Shown here: piece by piece, positions 22,147 through 31,688 of the stretch | Numbering within the stretch: the stretch's first letter is position 1 | How the letters are laid out: every line of letters begins with the position of its first letter | Origin: an uncultured Acidobacteriia bacterium | GTDB lineage: Bacteria; Acidobacteriota; Terriglobia; Bryobacterales; Bryobacteraceae | Assembly: GCA_903875575.1 (NCBI GenBank) | Contig: CAIQWJ010000085.1 | Coordinates: forward strand, 1 to 33,838 | DNA length: 33,838 nucleotides | Reading direction: 5' to 3' | Position numbers and translations under genes: made by a program | The notes under the pieces: model-generated | The model's input: the letters and a program-made list of their open reading frames with translations, nothing else | The model's database searches: none | What the model was told of the DNA's origin: nothing

Positions 22147-24105
22147 TCAATCATTTCGGGGTCGAAACGCTACGGTGGACATTGTATCAGTCCTCGCCGA
22201 GTTCCAGATCCCGATGCTGGTGGAATAGACGCCACGCCTCGGGAACAGGGCAAAAAGCCTGTCCGGAAACGCGGAAAGAACGAATAGTGACGAGGGTCCG
22301 GCGTTACCGCCGGAGTCCTCATCAATTGGCTGCCAGCGCTGGCCGCCATCGGTTGAAACAAGAACCCGCCCGGCCTGGGAGGCAAAAGCTTCCCGTGCGT
22401 GGGTGGGGTGGAAAATCACGAGACCGACCGTGGCGGCATCCAGCCCGGCGAGGACGGGAACCCAGGTGGTGCAGCCATCCGTGGAACGAAACAGCCCTGA
22501 AGACGTCGCCGCAAGGCCCACCAGTGGGTTGGCCGAGTCAAAGGCGAGACCATACCAGGATGCCTTTGCGGCAGGTTCGCCACAGGCCTTCCAGGTCAGA
22601 CCATCGTCGGTACTGCTAAGGGCACCTGTAGTGGTCAGAGCCGCGAGGCTATGCGCCCCGGATCGTTGAAACAACTGAACTTTGCCGGGCTGAACCGGCT
22701 TCCAGCTGTTGCTATCGGTGGAGCGGAAGATCCCGGACGCGGTACCCGCGATCAGCACCCCCCCGGGCAGTGGCATCAGAGCGGTTACGGGTTGAGACCC
22801 GTCGGGGCCCTTCCGAAGCGACCAGGCAACACCGGCATCCCGCGATTCAAAGAGGCCATGGTAACCGGCACCGTATAGGTGCCTTGGGCTGTCGGGATCC
22901 GTGGCGAGTTGGACCAGGGAATCGCCTGACGGCCCGGCGCCACGTTCCCAGCGCAGCGCCAGGTTTTCGGTCCGGTAGACCCCGGCGGTCCCGGCATCGA
23001 AGACGCTGCTGGAATAGAGTGACGTACCCGCGCCGGTCAGACCGGTGAAATTACGGTTGGTGAAGCCGACGTTGGATTCACGGAGAGTAATGCCCTCGTC
23101 GTTTGAGACCATAACGCCGCCTGAGGAGGCTGCAAAGAAAACCCGCCCCTCGGTCAGGGGATCAAAGGAAACAGCGCGGACGCTCTGGGTGGACGACACG
23201 CGCCACGTCTTGCCGCCGTTTTCGGACCTAAGCAAACCTTCCGTCGTGCCCGCGAACACAATGTTGTCATGACGTGGATCGAGAGCGACAAAATGAGTGC
23301 GAAACGCGCCTTTCGGCGTTTCCAGCCTTGTCCAGTGAGCGGCGCCATCTTCACTGTTATACACGCCACTGCAGGCGCTGGCCATCACGTGTTCGGGATT
23401 CTTCCGATCGACCTGGATACTGAAGACGTCTGAATCGTCAATCATGCCGGTGTGAATCGACTGCCAGGTGGCACCGCCATCCGCCGTTCGCCAGGGGAGA
23501 TGGGTGGTACCTGCGTATAGAATGTCGCGGTTGGTGGGGTGAAAAGCCAGGGAAACGACTGGACGGAGATCTTCATTGGATTCGGGCGAGATGCGTTTCC
23601 ATGACGCCCCGGCGTCACTTGTCAGGTAAACTCCGGTGGAGGTGCCGGCAGCAATTACCGAATTATCGCCAGCCCAGATGGCCAGGGACCAGATGCCCAG
23701 ACCCTGCGTACCGGGCAATAACGTCCACGTCGTGCCAGCGTCGGTGGTCTTATAAACGCCTGAAACACCGCTGAATTCGCTTTCTACACCGGCATACCAT
23801 GTGCTAACGACGCGGGGATCCACTTCCAGAGAATGCAGGACGCCCGCGAACTGGGCCGGGAAGCTCAGCCAGGACCACGAGGCACCGCCGTTTGCCGAAG
23901 AGTAGATCAAACCATTACGAGCGGCAGCAATTAGGTGGCCTTTCGCCTGGGGAGTGCTGCTTTGCCCAATGACACGAACAATATCGGCGTCACCGCCAAA
24001 GGGCCCGGTAGCCATCCATGAGGCCGTGGCGAGAGAGGAAAACAGACAAGTTCCCACCAAACCGACCAACAGTCTCCGCCCCACCGAGAGTTCCACACTT
24101 CTCAT
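22147..24105 (-). CDS. Exported BNR-repeat/VPS10-like beta-propeller protein
   Basis: The product is 652 residues from the ATG at 24105, chosen because a signal peptide (RRLLVGLVGTCLFSSLATASW) follows within 30 residues. In-frame ATGs at 24138 and 24225 are possible but add nothing recognisable. The body is a run of about ten Asp-box repeats (S-x-DGG-x-TW): SANGGASWSW, TTDAGTTWTL, TSDAGASWKR, TADGGATWQS, SENGGKTWRV, STDDGLTWKA, STDGCTTWVP and STDGGQRWQP. These fold into propellers seen in sialidases, VPS10 and Ycf48-like proteins. No sialidase catalytic residues are evident, so a structural or binding role is more likely. It precedes the OmpA-family gene. Confidence 0.85.
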   Translation of the reverse strand: MRSVELSVGRRLLVGLVGTCLFSSLATASWMATGPFGGDADIVRVIGQSSTPQAKGHLIAAARNGLIYSSANGGASWSWLSFPAQFAGVLHSLEVDPRVVSTWYAGVESEFSGVSGVYKTTDAGTTWTLLPGTQGLGIWSLAIWAGDNSVIAAGTSTGVYLTSDAGASWKRISPESNEDLRPVVSLAFHPTNRDILYAGTTHLPWRTADGGATWQSIHTGMIDDSDVFSIQVDRKNPEHVMASACSGVYNSEDGAAHWTRLETPKGAFRTHFVALDPRHDNIVFAGTTEGLLRSENGGKTWRVSSTQSVRAVSFDPLTEGRVFFAASSGGVMVSNDEGITLRESNVGFTNRNFTGLTGAGTSLYSSSVFDAGTAGVYRTENLALRWERGAGPSGDSLVQLATDPDSPRHLYGAGYHGLFESRDAGVAWSLRKGPDGSQPVTALMPLPGGVLIAGTASGIFRSTDSNSWKPVQPGKVQLFQRSGAHSLAALTTTGALSSTDDGLTWKACGEPAAKASWYGLAFDSANPLVGLAATSSGLFRSTDGCTTWVPVLAGLDAATVGLVIFHPTHAREAFASQAGRVLVSTDGGQRWQPIDEDSGGNAGPSSLFVLSAFPDRLFALFPRRGVYSTSIGIWNSARTDTMSTVAFRPRND

Positions 24106-24281
24106 TCTGCCATGGAAGTCCTGACTTATCAACGACATTAAGGTATTTTCAGCACATGCGCGTCTGCTGAAATGCAGTGACGAAGTGAGCCGGACTCTCA
24201 GACACATACCCGCGCCAGGTGACATGGTACCGGCGGGACTTACAGCCGTGACCTGAAAGGTGATACCTTCTAAGGAAGAAG

Positions 24282-24596
24282 ATGTTCCGTACGATCTCGA
24301 ACGCGCTCCGTGCGCTTCGGCTGGCTTCTGTGATCCTTGCGATCACCGCGATGCTGTGCGTATCGGCCGCGTCTGTTTCGTCGGCCCACACCCACTTGAA
24401 AGAGCCTGTTGACAGGTGCGGCGTTTGCATTACGGCGCATCAGGCTGCCCAGCAGGTCGTCGTGGTCCATATGATCCACGCGCTTGAACTGCATGGTCTG
24501 CTGGCACGGACGTTTGCAATCCGGCACGTTGAATCGGACGGCGTCTTTGATCTGCTCACCCGCGGTCCACCTTCCGCCCACCTGCGCGACGCTTAG
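24282..24596 (+). CDS. Small exported His/Cys-rich protein leading a metal-efflux locus
   Basis: The 104-residue product has a hydrophobic N-terminal segment (about 13-32, LASVILAITAMLCVSAASVSS) that is a signal peptide or anchor. HTH at 36-38, CGVC at 46-49 and His53 follow, with further histidines at 63, 66 and 71. The H-x-H, C-x2-C and H pattern looks like a metal site and resembles DUF2946-type proteins often found beside copper or heavy-metal genes; the match is by eye. AAGGAAG immediately upstream is a good ribosome site. The palindromic ACCT/AGGT words at 24253-24277 could be an operator. It lies 209 bp before the TolC-type gene on the same strand. Confidence 0.65.
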   Translation: MFRTISNALRALRLASVILAITAMLCVSAASVSSAHTHLKEPVDRCGVCITAHQAAQQVVVVHMIHALELHGLLARTFAIRHVESDGVFDLLTRGPPSAHLRDA

Positions 24597-24657
24597 CCTG
24601 CGAAGGCGCGTTGCCGATTGTGTTGGCAGCTGGATTGAGGTAAGGAGCCACTCCGCG

Positions 24658-24762
24658 ATGAGCAATTACGTTGCATGGCCGGCAGACGCCGACACGGCGG
24701 TACTGACGGTGTTTCGCGTTCATCTCCGCGTGGCCGGATTCCGTCCTTTTTTCCTGCGATAA
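24658..24762 (+). CDS. 34-residue ORF in the gap before the TolC-type gene (doubtful)
   Basis: The ATG has AAGGAG ten bases upstream. The peptide begins MSNYVAWPADADTAVLTVF, is basic at its C-terminus and has no recognised domain. The position inside an apparent operon gap and the ribosome-like sequence are the only support. Confidence 0.22.
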   Translation: MSNYVAWPADADTAVLTVFRVHLRVAGFRPFFLR

Positions 24763-24805
24763 CCCGTAATCCTTTGTTCTGGCGTAGTTTGAGGAAATCA
24801 AGAAG

Positions 24806-26149
24806 ATGTTGGAATCAGGTGAAGTCCGTATTGCTACGGATGGGATTTTGACCTCCATAGGGCAAACTGTGAGGGTCGCGAGACCGGGGATGTTGATGGT
24901 GGCGTTGCTGCTGGCTGCCGGCACCACAACCCGGGCGCAGCCAGGGCAAACGACTGCGGTGCGGATCAGTCTGGAGCAGGCGATCGAGCTGGCCATTGGG
25001 CACAATCACGCGCTGGAAGCGGCCCGGTCCACCATCGTACAGAACGAGGCGCAGGAGGTTACGGCGAACCTGCGTCCCAATCCCACGATTTCGTGGGACT
25101 CGCAGTTCGTCCCCCTTTTCGATCTGCCGCAATTCGCGACGCCGGGCTATTTTAACAACACGGCGCAGTTCGATGTGGGGCTGGGCTATACGATCGAACG
25201 GGGCCAGAAACGGCAAAACCGGTTGCAGGCCGCGCACGACCAGACATCGGTGACGCGTTCGCAGGTGCAGGATTATCATCGAACGCTGACTTTGAACGTA
25301 GCGCAGCAATTTGTGGCCGTATTGTTGGCGAAATCCATGCTGGAACTGGCCCAGGATGACCTGACCAGTTATCAGAAGACGATCGATATCAGCGAGGCGC
25401 GGGTGAAGGCCGGGGATATGAGCGAGAACGATTTGCTGAAGATCAAGCTGCAGATGCTGCAGTTTCAGCAGGACGTCTCTGCTGCGAAACTGGCGAGGGC
25501 GCAGGCGCTGGCTGCACTGCGGCAACTGGTTGGGTTTGAATCCGTGCCCGAAAGTTACGACGTGGAGGGGACGCTGGAGTATCGGGCGGTTGGAGCCGGG
25601 CTGGACGATCTCAAGGCGCTGGCGATGCGCTCGCGCCCGGATCTTACGGCGGCGCAGCGGAGCGTGATCGCGGCACACAGCCAGGTGGCGCTGGCGAAAG
25701 CCAACAGCAAGAAAGATCTGGGAGTGAGTTTCAACTACAGCCACGTGGGGGGCCTCAACACGGCGGCGTTTTTCTTCAACATGGATATTCCGGTGTTCGA
25801 TCGCAACCAGGGCGAGATTGCGCGCACCCAGGCGGCGGTCACGCAAACGGATGAATTGTACCGGGAGGCGGCGGAGCAAGTGATTTCGGACGTGGTCAGC
25901 GCTTATGAAGGGCTGCACACGAATGACGAGATCATCGGTCTTTTTCGTTCCGGGTATCTCGACCAGACGACGCAATCGCGGGACATAACAGACTACGCCT
26001 ACCAGCGCGGGGCAGTGAGCCTGCTGGATTTTCTGGATGCCGAACGAAGTTACCGGGCGAACCAACTGGCCTACCGGCAGGCATTGGCAGCCTACATGGT
26101 TTCGCTGGAACAGGTGCGCGCCGCCGCGGGAACAAGGAGTCTGCCGTGA
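24806..26149 (+). CDS. TolC-family outer-membrane efflux protein (CzcC/CusC-like)
   Basis: The 447-residue product is the outer-membrane channel of a tripartite efflux pump. It starts with an export signal (LMVALLLAAGTTTRAQP, about 30-46). Two outer-membrane efflux repeats follow: LEQAIELAIGHNHALEAARSTIVQNE near 56-81, then ADLT-type helices and ISLLDFLDAE-like sequence (GAVSLLDFLDAERSYRANQLAYRQAL). Coiled-coil heptads dominate. The first ATG has GAGGAA upstream; an ATG at 24890, directly before the signal core, is an alternative. The stop overlaps the adaptor start (GTGA), so the two are coupled. Confidence 0.93.
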   Translation: MLESGEVRIATDGILTSIGQTVRVARPGMLMVALLLAAGTTTRAQPGQTTAVRISLEQAIELAIGHNHALEAARSTIVQNEAQEVTANLRPNPTISWDSQFVPLFDLPQFATPGYFNNTAQFDVGLGYTIERGQKRQNRLQAAHDQTSVTRSQVQDYHRTLTLNVAQQFVAVLLAKSMLELAQDDLTSYQKTIDISEARVKAGDMSENDLLKIKLQMLQFQQDVSAAKLARAQALAALRQLVGFESVPESYDVEGTLEYRAVGAGLDDLKALAMRSRPDLTAAQRSVIAAHSQVALAKANSKKDLGVSFNYSHVGGLNTAAFFFNMDIPVFDRNQGEIARTQAAVTQTDELYREAAEQVISDVVSAYEGLHTNDEIIGLFRSGYLDQTTQSRDITDYAYQRGAVSLLDFLDAERSYRANQLAYRQALAAYMVSLEQVRAAAGTRSLP

Positions 26150-27315
26150 GAATGACGACGAACAATATGCTGAAGCCGACGTGGGCGCTCCTGATTGCAT
26201 ACGCTGTGCTGTTGAGCGGTTGCGGCAGCCGCGGCGAAAAAGCGGCGGAGATGACTTCCTACACCGCAGACGAGACCAAAACCGGCACGGCGGAACTGTT
26301 CAGCGTGCCTGCGGACCAGTTGGCACATGTACAGGTGGTTCAGGCCATGAAGGCTTCCCTGCCCCGGTTGCTGCGTTTCACTGGTTCGGTGGCGTATAAC
26401 GCACTATCCACCACGCCTGTGTTTTCTGCGGTGGGTGGCCCCGTACGCGAGATTCTGGTGGCCCCTGGGGATTTCGTGAAGGCCGGGCAACCGCTGCTTC
26501 AGGTGAATAGTCCGGACTATTCGCAGGCGCGGGCGGCCTACCAGAAGGCGAAGAACGCTTATCAGCTTACCGAGAAGAACTACACCCGCGCACAGGATCT
26601 CTACTCGCATAAGGCGATTCCGCAGCGTGATCTGGAGCAGGCGGAATCCGACCGGGCGCAGGCACAGGCGGATGTGGAATCGACCGCGGACGTATTACGC
26701 GCGTTAGGGATTGCGGATCCCGACGCGAAGCAGGCCACAACGTTGCAGATTCCGTTGTTGTCTCCGGTAAACGGGGAGATTGTCGAACGACTGGTCGGGC
26801 CTGGTCAGTTGTTACAGGCGGGCGCGACGCAGTGTTTCACGATCAGCGACACCGGAAAGGTCTGGGTTCTGGTCAATGTGTATCAGGGGGACATGGGGAG
26901 TGTTCATGTGGGCGACTCGGTGGATATTACGACGGACGCTTATCCGCAGGTATTTCACGGCAGAATTTCTTATGTCGCGCCGGCTATGGACCCCACGACG
27001 CGTACGCTGCAGGAGCGAATCGAGACCGAGAACCCGGACCACAGACTGAAGAAGGACATGTATGTCAGCGCATTGGTTCGTGCAGGCGTCACGGCGAATG
27101 CGCTGCTGGTACCTGATTCCGCAGTGTTGCGGGACTCCGAAAATCAGCCGTTTGTTTACGTCCAGACCGGGACAAATCAGTTTGCGCGCCGGCTTGTTAC
27201 GCCCGGGGACTCAGCGGACGGGCGGACGGAGATAAAGACGGGCCTGAAAGAAGGCGAGAGCGTGGCGGGGGACGGCAGTCTGTTCCTTCAGTTTAAGAAT
27301 TCGCTGCAGCACTAG
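26146..27315 (+). CDS. RND efflux periplasmic adaptor lipoprotein (CzcB/CusB-like)
   Basis: The 389-residue membrane-fusion protein links the inner-membrane pump to the TolC-type channel. The lipobox LLSGC places the lipid-bearing Cys at 26. A barrel-sandwich (lipoyl-like) half motif, VGGPVREILVAPGDFVKAGQPLLQV, precedes a helical hairpin (about 126-180). The second half LSPVNGEIVERLVGPGQLLQAG and a beta-barrel follow. The start is a GTG overlapping the TolC stop; ATG 26152 would be two residues shorter. No His/Met-rich N-terminal metal-binding extension like that of CusB is present. Confidence 0.93.
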   Translation: MRMTTNNMLKPTWALLIAYAVLLSGCGSRGEKAAEMTSYTADETKTGTAELFSVPADQLAHVQVVQAMKASLPRLLRFTGSVAYNALSTTPVFSAVGGPVREILVAPGDFVKAGQPLLQVNSPDYSQARAAYQKAKNAYQLTEKNYTRAQDLYSHKAIPQRDLEQAESDRAQAQADVESTADVLRALGIADPDAKQATTLQIPLLSPVNGEIVERLVGPGQLLQAGATQCFTISDTGKVWVLVNVYQGDMGSVHVGDSVDITTDAYPQVFHGRISYVAPAMDPTTRTLQERIETENPDHRLKKDMYVSALVRAGVTANALLVPDSAVLRDSENQPFVYVQTGTNQFARRLVTPGDSADGRTEIKTGLKEGESVAGDGSLFLQFKNSLQH

Positions 27316-27344
27316 TTCACGGAACAGAAGCGAGCCAGACACAC

Positions 27345-30300
27345 ATGATCCACCACGTCGTTCAATTCGCACTCCGTCAGCGGTTTCTGATGATGATGTT
27401 TGTCGTCCTGCTGATTGCGGCTGGGTCCTGGTCATTCCTGCAACTGCCGGTTGACGCGTATCCGGATCTGTCGCCACCGAGAGTGGAGTTCATTACCCAA
27501 TGGCCGGGCCACGCCGCCGAAGAAGTGGAGCGGCTGACGACGCTGCCACTGGAACTGGCGATGAATGGCACGCCGAAGATGCGGGTGATGCGGTCGATTT
27601 CACTCTACGGGCTTTCGCAGGTGACGCTGACGTTTGACGAAGGCACGGACGCCTATTTCGCGAGGCAGGTGGCCTTTCAGCGAATTGCCGACGCGTCGCT
27701 GCCGGCAGGTCTGGCGCCCAGTATGTCACCGCTCTTCAGCCCCAGCGGACTGGTATACCGATACACGCTGGAGAGCCCCGACCGCACGCCGCAAGAGCTG
27801 AAGACGATGGAAGACTGGATTGTACAGCGCGCGTATCGCGGCGTGCCTGGCGTGGCGGACGATTCCGGTTTCGGCGGCACCACGATGCAGTATCACGTGC
27901 TGCTGGATCCGGTGAAACTCTACAACTTCCACATCCCGGTGGTGCAGGTGGTAAACGCACTTTCCGCGAACAACGCCAACAACGGTGGCGGCTTCTATTC
28001 AAAGGGCGGACAATTCAACTACGTTCGCGGCCTGGGTCTGCTGCAAACCGTCGCCGATATTGGCGAGGTCGCGGTGGGCAGCACGAATGGCACGCCCGTG
28101 CGGGTCAAGGATATCGGGCATGTAGAGATCGGCCATGCGCCACGACTGGGTATCTTCGGCTTCGAGAAGAGCAACGATGCGGTGGAGGGCGTCATCCTCA
28201 TGCGTACCGGCGAGCAGACGCAGAACGTGCTGCAGGGTGTCCAGAAGAAGACCGAAGAACTGAACAAGTCGATTCTGCCGCCCGACGTGAAGGTGCGGCC
28301 ATTCTATGACCGCAGCGATCTGGTCCGCATCACGACCGACACGGTAGAAAGCAATCTGATCCGCGGCATGCTGCTGGTCGTGATCGTGCTGATCTTCTTC
28401 CTGGGAAGTGTGCGGGCCGCCCTCATTGCCGCACTGACCATTCCGCTCGCTCTCATGTTTGCGTTCGTCATTCTGAAGGCCCACGGCGACGCAGCCAATC
28501 TGCTTTCCATCGGGGCGATCGATTTCGGGATCATCATTGACGGCACCATTGTGATGATCGAGAACATCTACCGCGAGCTGGGGCTGCGACATGGGCAAAA
28601 GTACAGCCTGCAAAGCGTGCTGCTGACGGCTGCGCGCGACGTGGACCGGCCGATTTTCTACTCTGTCGCGGTGATCATTGCCGGCTATTTGCCGATTTAC
28701 GCGCTGACGGGACCGGCCGGACTGCTGTTTCGTCCGATGGCAAATACGATGGCGTTCGGCTTGATCGGCGCACTGGCGCTGACGCTCACGATTGTGCCGG
28801 TGGTTGCTTCGTTCTGGTTTAAGAACGGAGTCAAAGACCGCAGGAATCCGGTGTTTGAATGGATCCGCGGGATCTACGGCTTCATGCTGGGCGGTTGCCT
28901 GAGGTTTCCGAAGCTGACGCTTGCCGTGGCTGTGATTATTTTTGGCGCGACCATGACGCTGATCCCCAATATCGGCGGCGAGTTCCTGCCGCATCTGGAT
29001 GAGGGCGCGCTGTGGGTGCGGGCAACAATGCCGTACACGATTTCGTTCGAGGATGCCGGCCGGTTTGCGCCGAAAGTGACGGAGATTCTCAAACGGTACC
29101 CGCAGGTGACTGTGGTGGGGTCAGAGTTAGGACGTCCGGATGATGGCACGGACCCGACAGGTTTTTTCAACTGCGAGTTCTATGTGGGACTCAAGCCTTA
29201 CGACGATAAGACATGGCAGCAGGGTTCGATTCACACGAAGGCCGACCTGATTGCGGACGTAGGGACAAAGCTCGAGTCTTTTCCCGGCGTGATCTTCAAC
29301 TATACGCAACCGGCGGAAGACGCAGTTGATGAAGCCCTGACCGGGTTGAAGAGCGCGCTGGCGGTGAAGATTTACGGCGAGGATCTGAACGTTCTGCAGA
29401 CCAAGGGCGTTGAGATTAAGCGAGTGCTGGATCAGACACCGGGTTTCGATGAAACCACCGTGGTGCGGGAACTGGGACAGCCGAGTTTGCTGATCGATGC
29501 GGACCGACCGAAGATTGCCCGGTATGGGATCAATATCGCGGATGTGGGCGCGGTGGTGGAAGCGGCAATTGGGGGGCAGACCGCGACGCAGGTGCAGCAG
29601 GGCGAAAAGCTCTTCGATCTGGTTGTGAGAATGGAGCCGCAATACCGTTCAGGAGAGAGAGAGATTGGCAATTTGCTGGTGCCGGCACCCGGAGGACAGC
29701 AGATACCGTTGTCGGAACTGGCGTCGATCCGGCAATCGTCGGGCGCTTCCTTCATTTATCGGGAGAACAACTCCCGTTATATCGGCGTGCAGTTTTCGGT
29801 TAAGGGGCGGGATCTGGAAGGTGTCATCAAGACCGGCCAGAATGCGGTGGCGAAGAACGTGAAACTGCCGGAGGGATATCGACTGGAGTGGGGCGGCGAG
29901 TACAGCGAACTGGTGGAGGCGAAGGCGCAGTTCATCATCATCGGCCCACTGGCGATCGCGCTGATACTACTGCTGCTGTTCGCCCTTTATGGCAATTTCA
30001 AGTTTCCGCTCATGATCATTCTCGGTGTGGGCCTCACAGCGCCGGTGGGAGCCTTGCTGGCCCTGCGGCTGACGCATACGCCCTTCAGCGTTTCCAGCGT
30101 GCTGGGCCTGCTGGCGCTGCTGGGAGTTTCGGTCGAGACCACGGTCATTCTGGTGAGCTACATCAATAAACTTCGGCTGGAGGGCATGAGTGTGAACGAG
30201 GCGACGAAGTCGGCGGCGTTGATGCGGTTACGTCCGATTATGATGACGGCGCTGGTGGCGTGCCTGGGCTTATTGCCCGCGGCAATGGCGACGGGGGTAG

Positions 30301-30431
30301 GCAGCGACACGCAGAAGCCCTTCGCGATTGTGGTGGTGGCGGGGCCGATTTCGAGTCTATTGCTGGGCTTCTTTGTGAACCCGGTGCTGTATCGGCTGTT
30401 TGCGCGGGAAGACGATGTTTTGAAGGTGTGA
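27345..30431 (+). CDS. CzcA-like heavy-metal efflux RND transporter
   Basis: The 1028-residue inner-membrane pump has normal family length, with twelve membrane segments and two large periplasmic loops. The N-terminus QLPVDAYPDLSPPRVEF is typical of the heavy-metal RND group. In the fourth membrane helix the motif DFGIIIDGTIVMIEN carries Asp393, Asp399 and Glu406. These are the proton-relay residues of the divalent-cation (Co/Zn/Cd/Ni) subgroup, whereas copper/silver CusA proteins have a different motif there. I therefore call it CzcA-like; exact metal is not provable. It starts 29 bp after the adaptor gene. No metal-sensing regulator lies in the window. Confidence 0.95.
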   Translation: MIHHVVQFALRQRFLMMMFVVLLIAAGSWSFLQLPVDAYPDLSPPRVEFITQWPGHAAEEVERLTTLPLELAMNGTPKMRVMRSISLYGLSQVTLTFDEGTDAYFARQVAFQRIADASLPAGLAPSMSPLFSPSGLVYRYTLESPDRTPQELKTMEDWIVQRAYRGVPGVADDSGFGGTTMQYHVLLDPVKLYNFHIPVVQVVNALSANNANNGGGFYSKGGQFNYVRGLGLLQTVADIGEVAVGSTNGTPVRVKDIGHVEIGHAPRLGIFGFEKSNDAVEGVILMRTGEQTQNVLQGVQKKTEELNKSILPPDVKVRPFYDRSDLVRITTDTVESNLIRGMLLVVIVLIFFLGSVRAALIAALTIPLALMFAFVILKAHGDAANLLSIGAIDFGIIIDGTIVMIENIYRELGLRHGQKYSLQSVLLTAARDVDRPIFYSVAVIIAGYLPIYALTGPAGLLFRPMANTMAFGLIGALALTLTIVPVVASFWFKNGVKDRRNPVFEWIRGIYGFMLGGCLRFPKLTLAVAVIIFGATMTLIPNIGGEFLPHLDEGALWVRATMPYTISFEDAGRFAPKVTEILKRYPQVTVVGSELGRPDDGTDPTGFFNCEFYVGLKPYDDKTWQQGSIHTKADLIADVGTKLESFPGVIFNYTQPAEDAVDEALTGLKSALAVKIYGEDLNVLQTKGVEIKRVLDQTPGFDETTVVRELGQPSLLIDADRPKIARYGINIADVGAVVEAAIGGQTATQVQQGEKLFDLVVRMEPQYRSGEREIGNLLVPAPGGQQIPLSELASIRQSSGASFIYRENNSRYIGVQFSVKGRDLEGVIKTGQNAVAKNVKLPEGYRLEWGGEYSELVEAKAQFIIIGPLAIALILLLLFALYGNFKFPLMIILGVGLTAPVGALLALRLTHTPFSVSSVLGLLALLGVSVETTVILVSYINKLRLEGMSVNEATKSAALMRLRPIMMTALVACLGLLPAAMATGVGSDTQKPFAIVVVAGPISSLLLGFFVNPVLYRLFAREDDVLKV

Positions 30432-30616
30432 GGTTCGACGAGCGGAAGTCTGTAGAACGCATCGCGCTGCCGCTCATACGCCGACGTGCTTGGCGTTCCG
30501 TTTATTCATGCCGGTGGTCATGTCGCACAGTCTCAGGGTTCGTCAGTTCAGACGGTCTGCCCAGCGCATCCACTGTGCCGAGCCGATTTCATCGCGGTGA
30601 ACAAGGTTCATTCGTT

Positions 30617-31681
30617 TCATCTGTCCGGGATTTCATAGAGAAGAACGCGATCATCGCCGGCGAGTACCAGTAAATCTCCCGCCGGAGAAAGATCGGCCAG
30701 GAACGGAGTCGCCCTCCCACGAATTGTGCCGGGCCGTGTTGACTGGAACTGTACCTTCAACTGCGCGACCTCGTCGCCGGTCTTGCAGTCCCAGATGATC
30801 CATCGCCTTGGTTCAGATTTTTCCGACTCTGAAAACAGATTACGGCTATAAGAAACCTCCAGAACAACCTGCCGCGTTCCCACGGTCGCAATCGGCCCCA
30901 TTCCTACGGTCCGCGGACCGAATGTTGCCACACTCGGCGGTCGTCCACCTTCACTCCGATAACAGCGAATCGTAATTGTACCCTTGTTCCCTGCAAAACA
31001 GGCAATCCTGCCGCCATCACCAATCCGGACCGACTCACCAGTGTCCACTTGCCGAATTGCTCCAGTGCGCGTATCGAGGAACGCAATCGGGTCGAGTCGG
31101 CGCTGCATCCCGATCTCCCCAGACATCGGCGACGCGTCACCCGCGTAGACTCGGCCGGGAACTGTCCAGGCCTGATGCAGCGAACATGTGGCGTCATAAA
31201 TTCGTACAACTGTGTCCCGTGCATACCCGTGTATGAGCCCCGGGCCGAAACCGGTTGCAAGCGCAAACCGGTCCCGATCCACCCAACCAAGGAGTACGAT
31301 GCCATCAAGTCCGGTTGAAATCGGGAGTAGACAGGACCTGACGCCATCGCGACTGAATACTCCGATCCCGGAGGCTGATTCGACAGCGAGAATATCCCCC
31401 GCTGGCGACCACCGAAGTTTTGAGGAACAAGTCTGCCAATCACCGTCCGACGCAGGGTCTGCCACGTGCTGCCCAGCCCCGCTGAGAAGAACCAACCGCC
31501 GGACCTGCCCAACCTCAAGGCATATCGCCACCTGCCTGTCAACGGAGAGCGCCACGCCTGCTACTGAGAAACTTTGGATACCCGGACCTGCCGAATCAAC
31601 GCGGCTGTCCATAACCAGGCGGACGCCTGTCCCTCCATACGCCATTGCGAAAGTCAACAGTAAAGTGAGGCACACCTTCAT
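30617..31681 (-). CDS. Exported beta-propeller-like protein, last gene of the RHS cassette
   Basis: The 354-residue product has a signal peptide (MKVCLTLLLTFAMAYGGTG). Blade-like repeats resembling WD40/TolB propellers follow: LRWSPAGDILAVESASGIGVFSRDG, RRWIIWDCKTGDEVAQL, and FLADLSPAGDLLVLAGDDRVLLYEIPD. No catalytic motif is seen. The ATG has AGGA five bases upstream and lies 7 bp after the restored end of the frameshifted gene, so it belongs to the same transcript. Function is unknown; a binding or scaffold role is the most that can be said. It converges on the metal-pump gene across a 185-bp gap with no strong terminator. Confidence 0.6.
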   Translation of the reverse strand: MKVCLTLLLTFAMAYGGTGVRLVMDSRVDSAGPGIQSFSVAGVALSVDRQVAICLEVGQVRRLVLLSGAGQHVADPASDGDWQTCSSKLRWSPAGDILAVESASGIGVFSRDGVRSCLLPISTGLDGIVLLGWVDRDRFALATGFGPGLIHGYARDTVVRIYDATCSLHQAWTVPGRVYAGDASPMSGEIGMQRRLDPIAFLDTRTGAIRQVDTGESVRIGDGGRIACFAGNKGTITIRCYRSEGGRPPSVATFGPRTVGMGPIATVGTRQVVLEVSYSRNLFSESEKSEPRRWIIWDCKTGDEVAQLKVQFQSTRPGTIRGRATPFLADLSPAGDLLVLAGDDRVLLYEIPDR

Positions 31682-31688
31682 TGTGGTC

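Noticed and set aside
24815-26200. 461-codon minus-strand ORF
   Set aside because: It is antisense to the TolC-type gene, with no domain.
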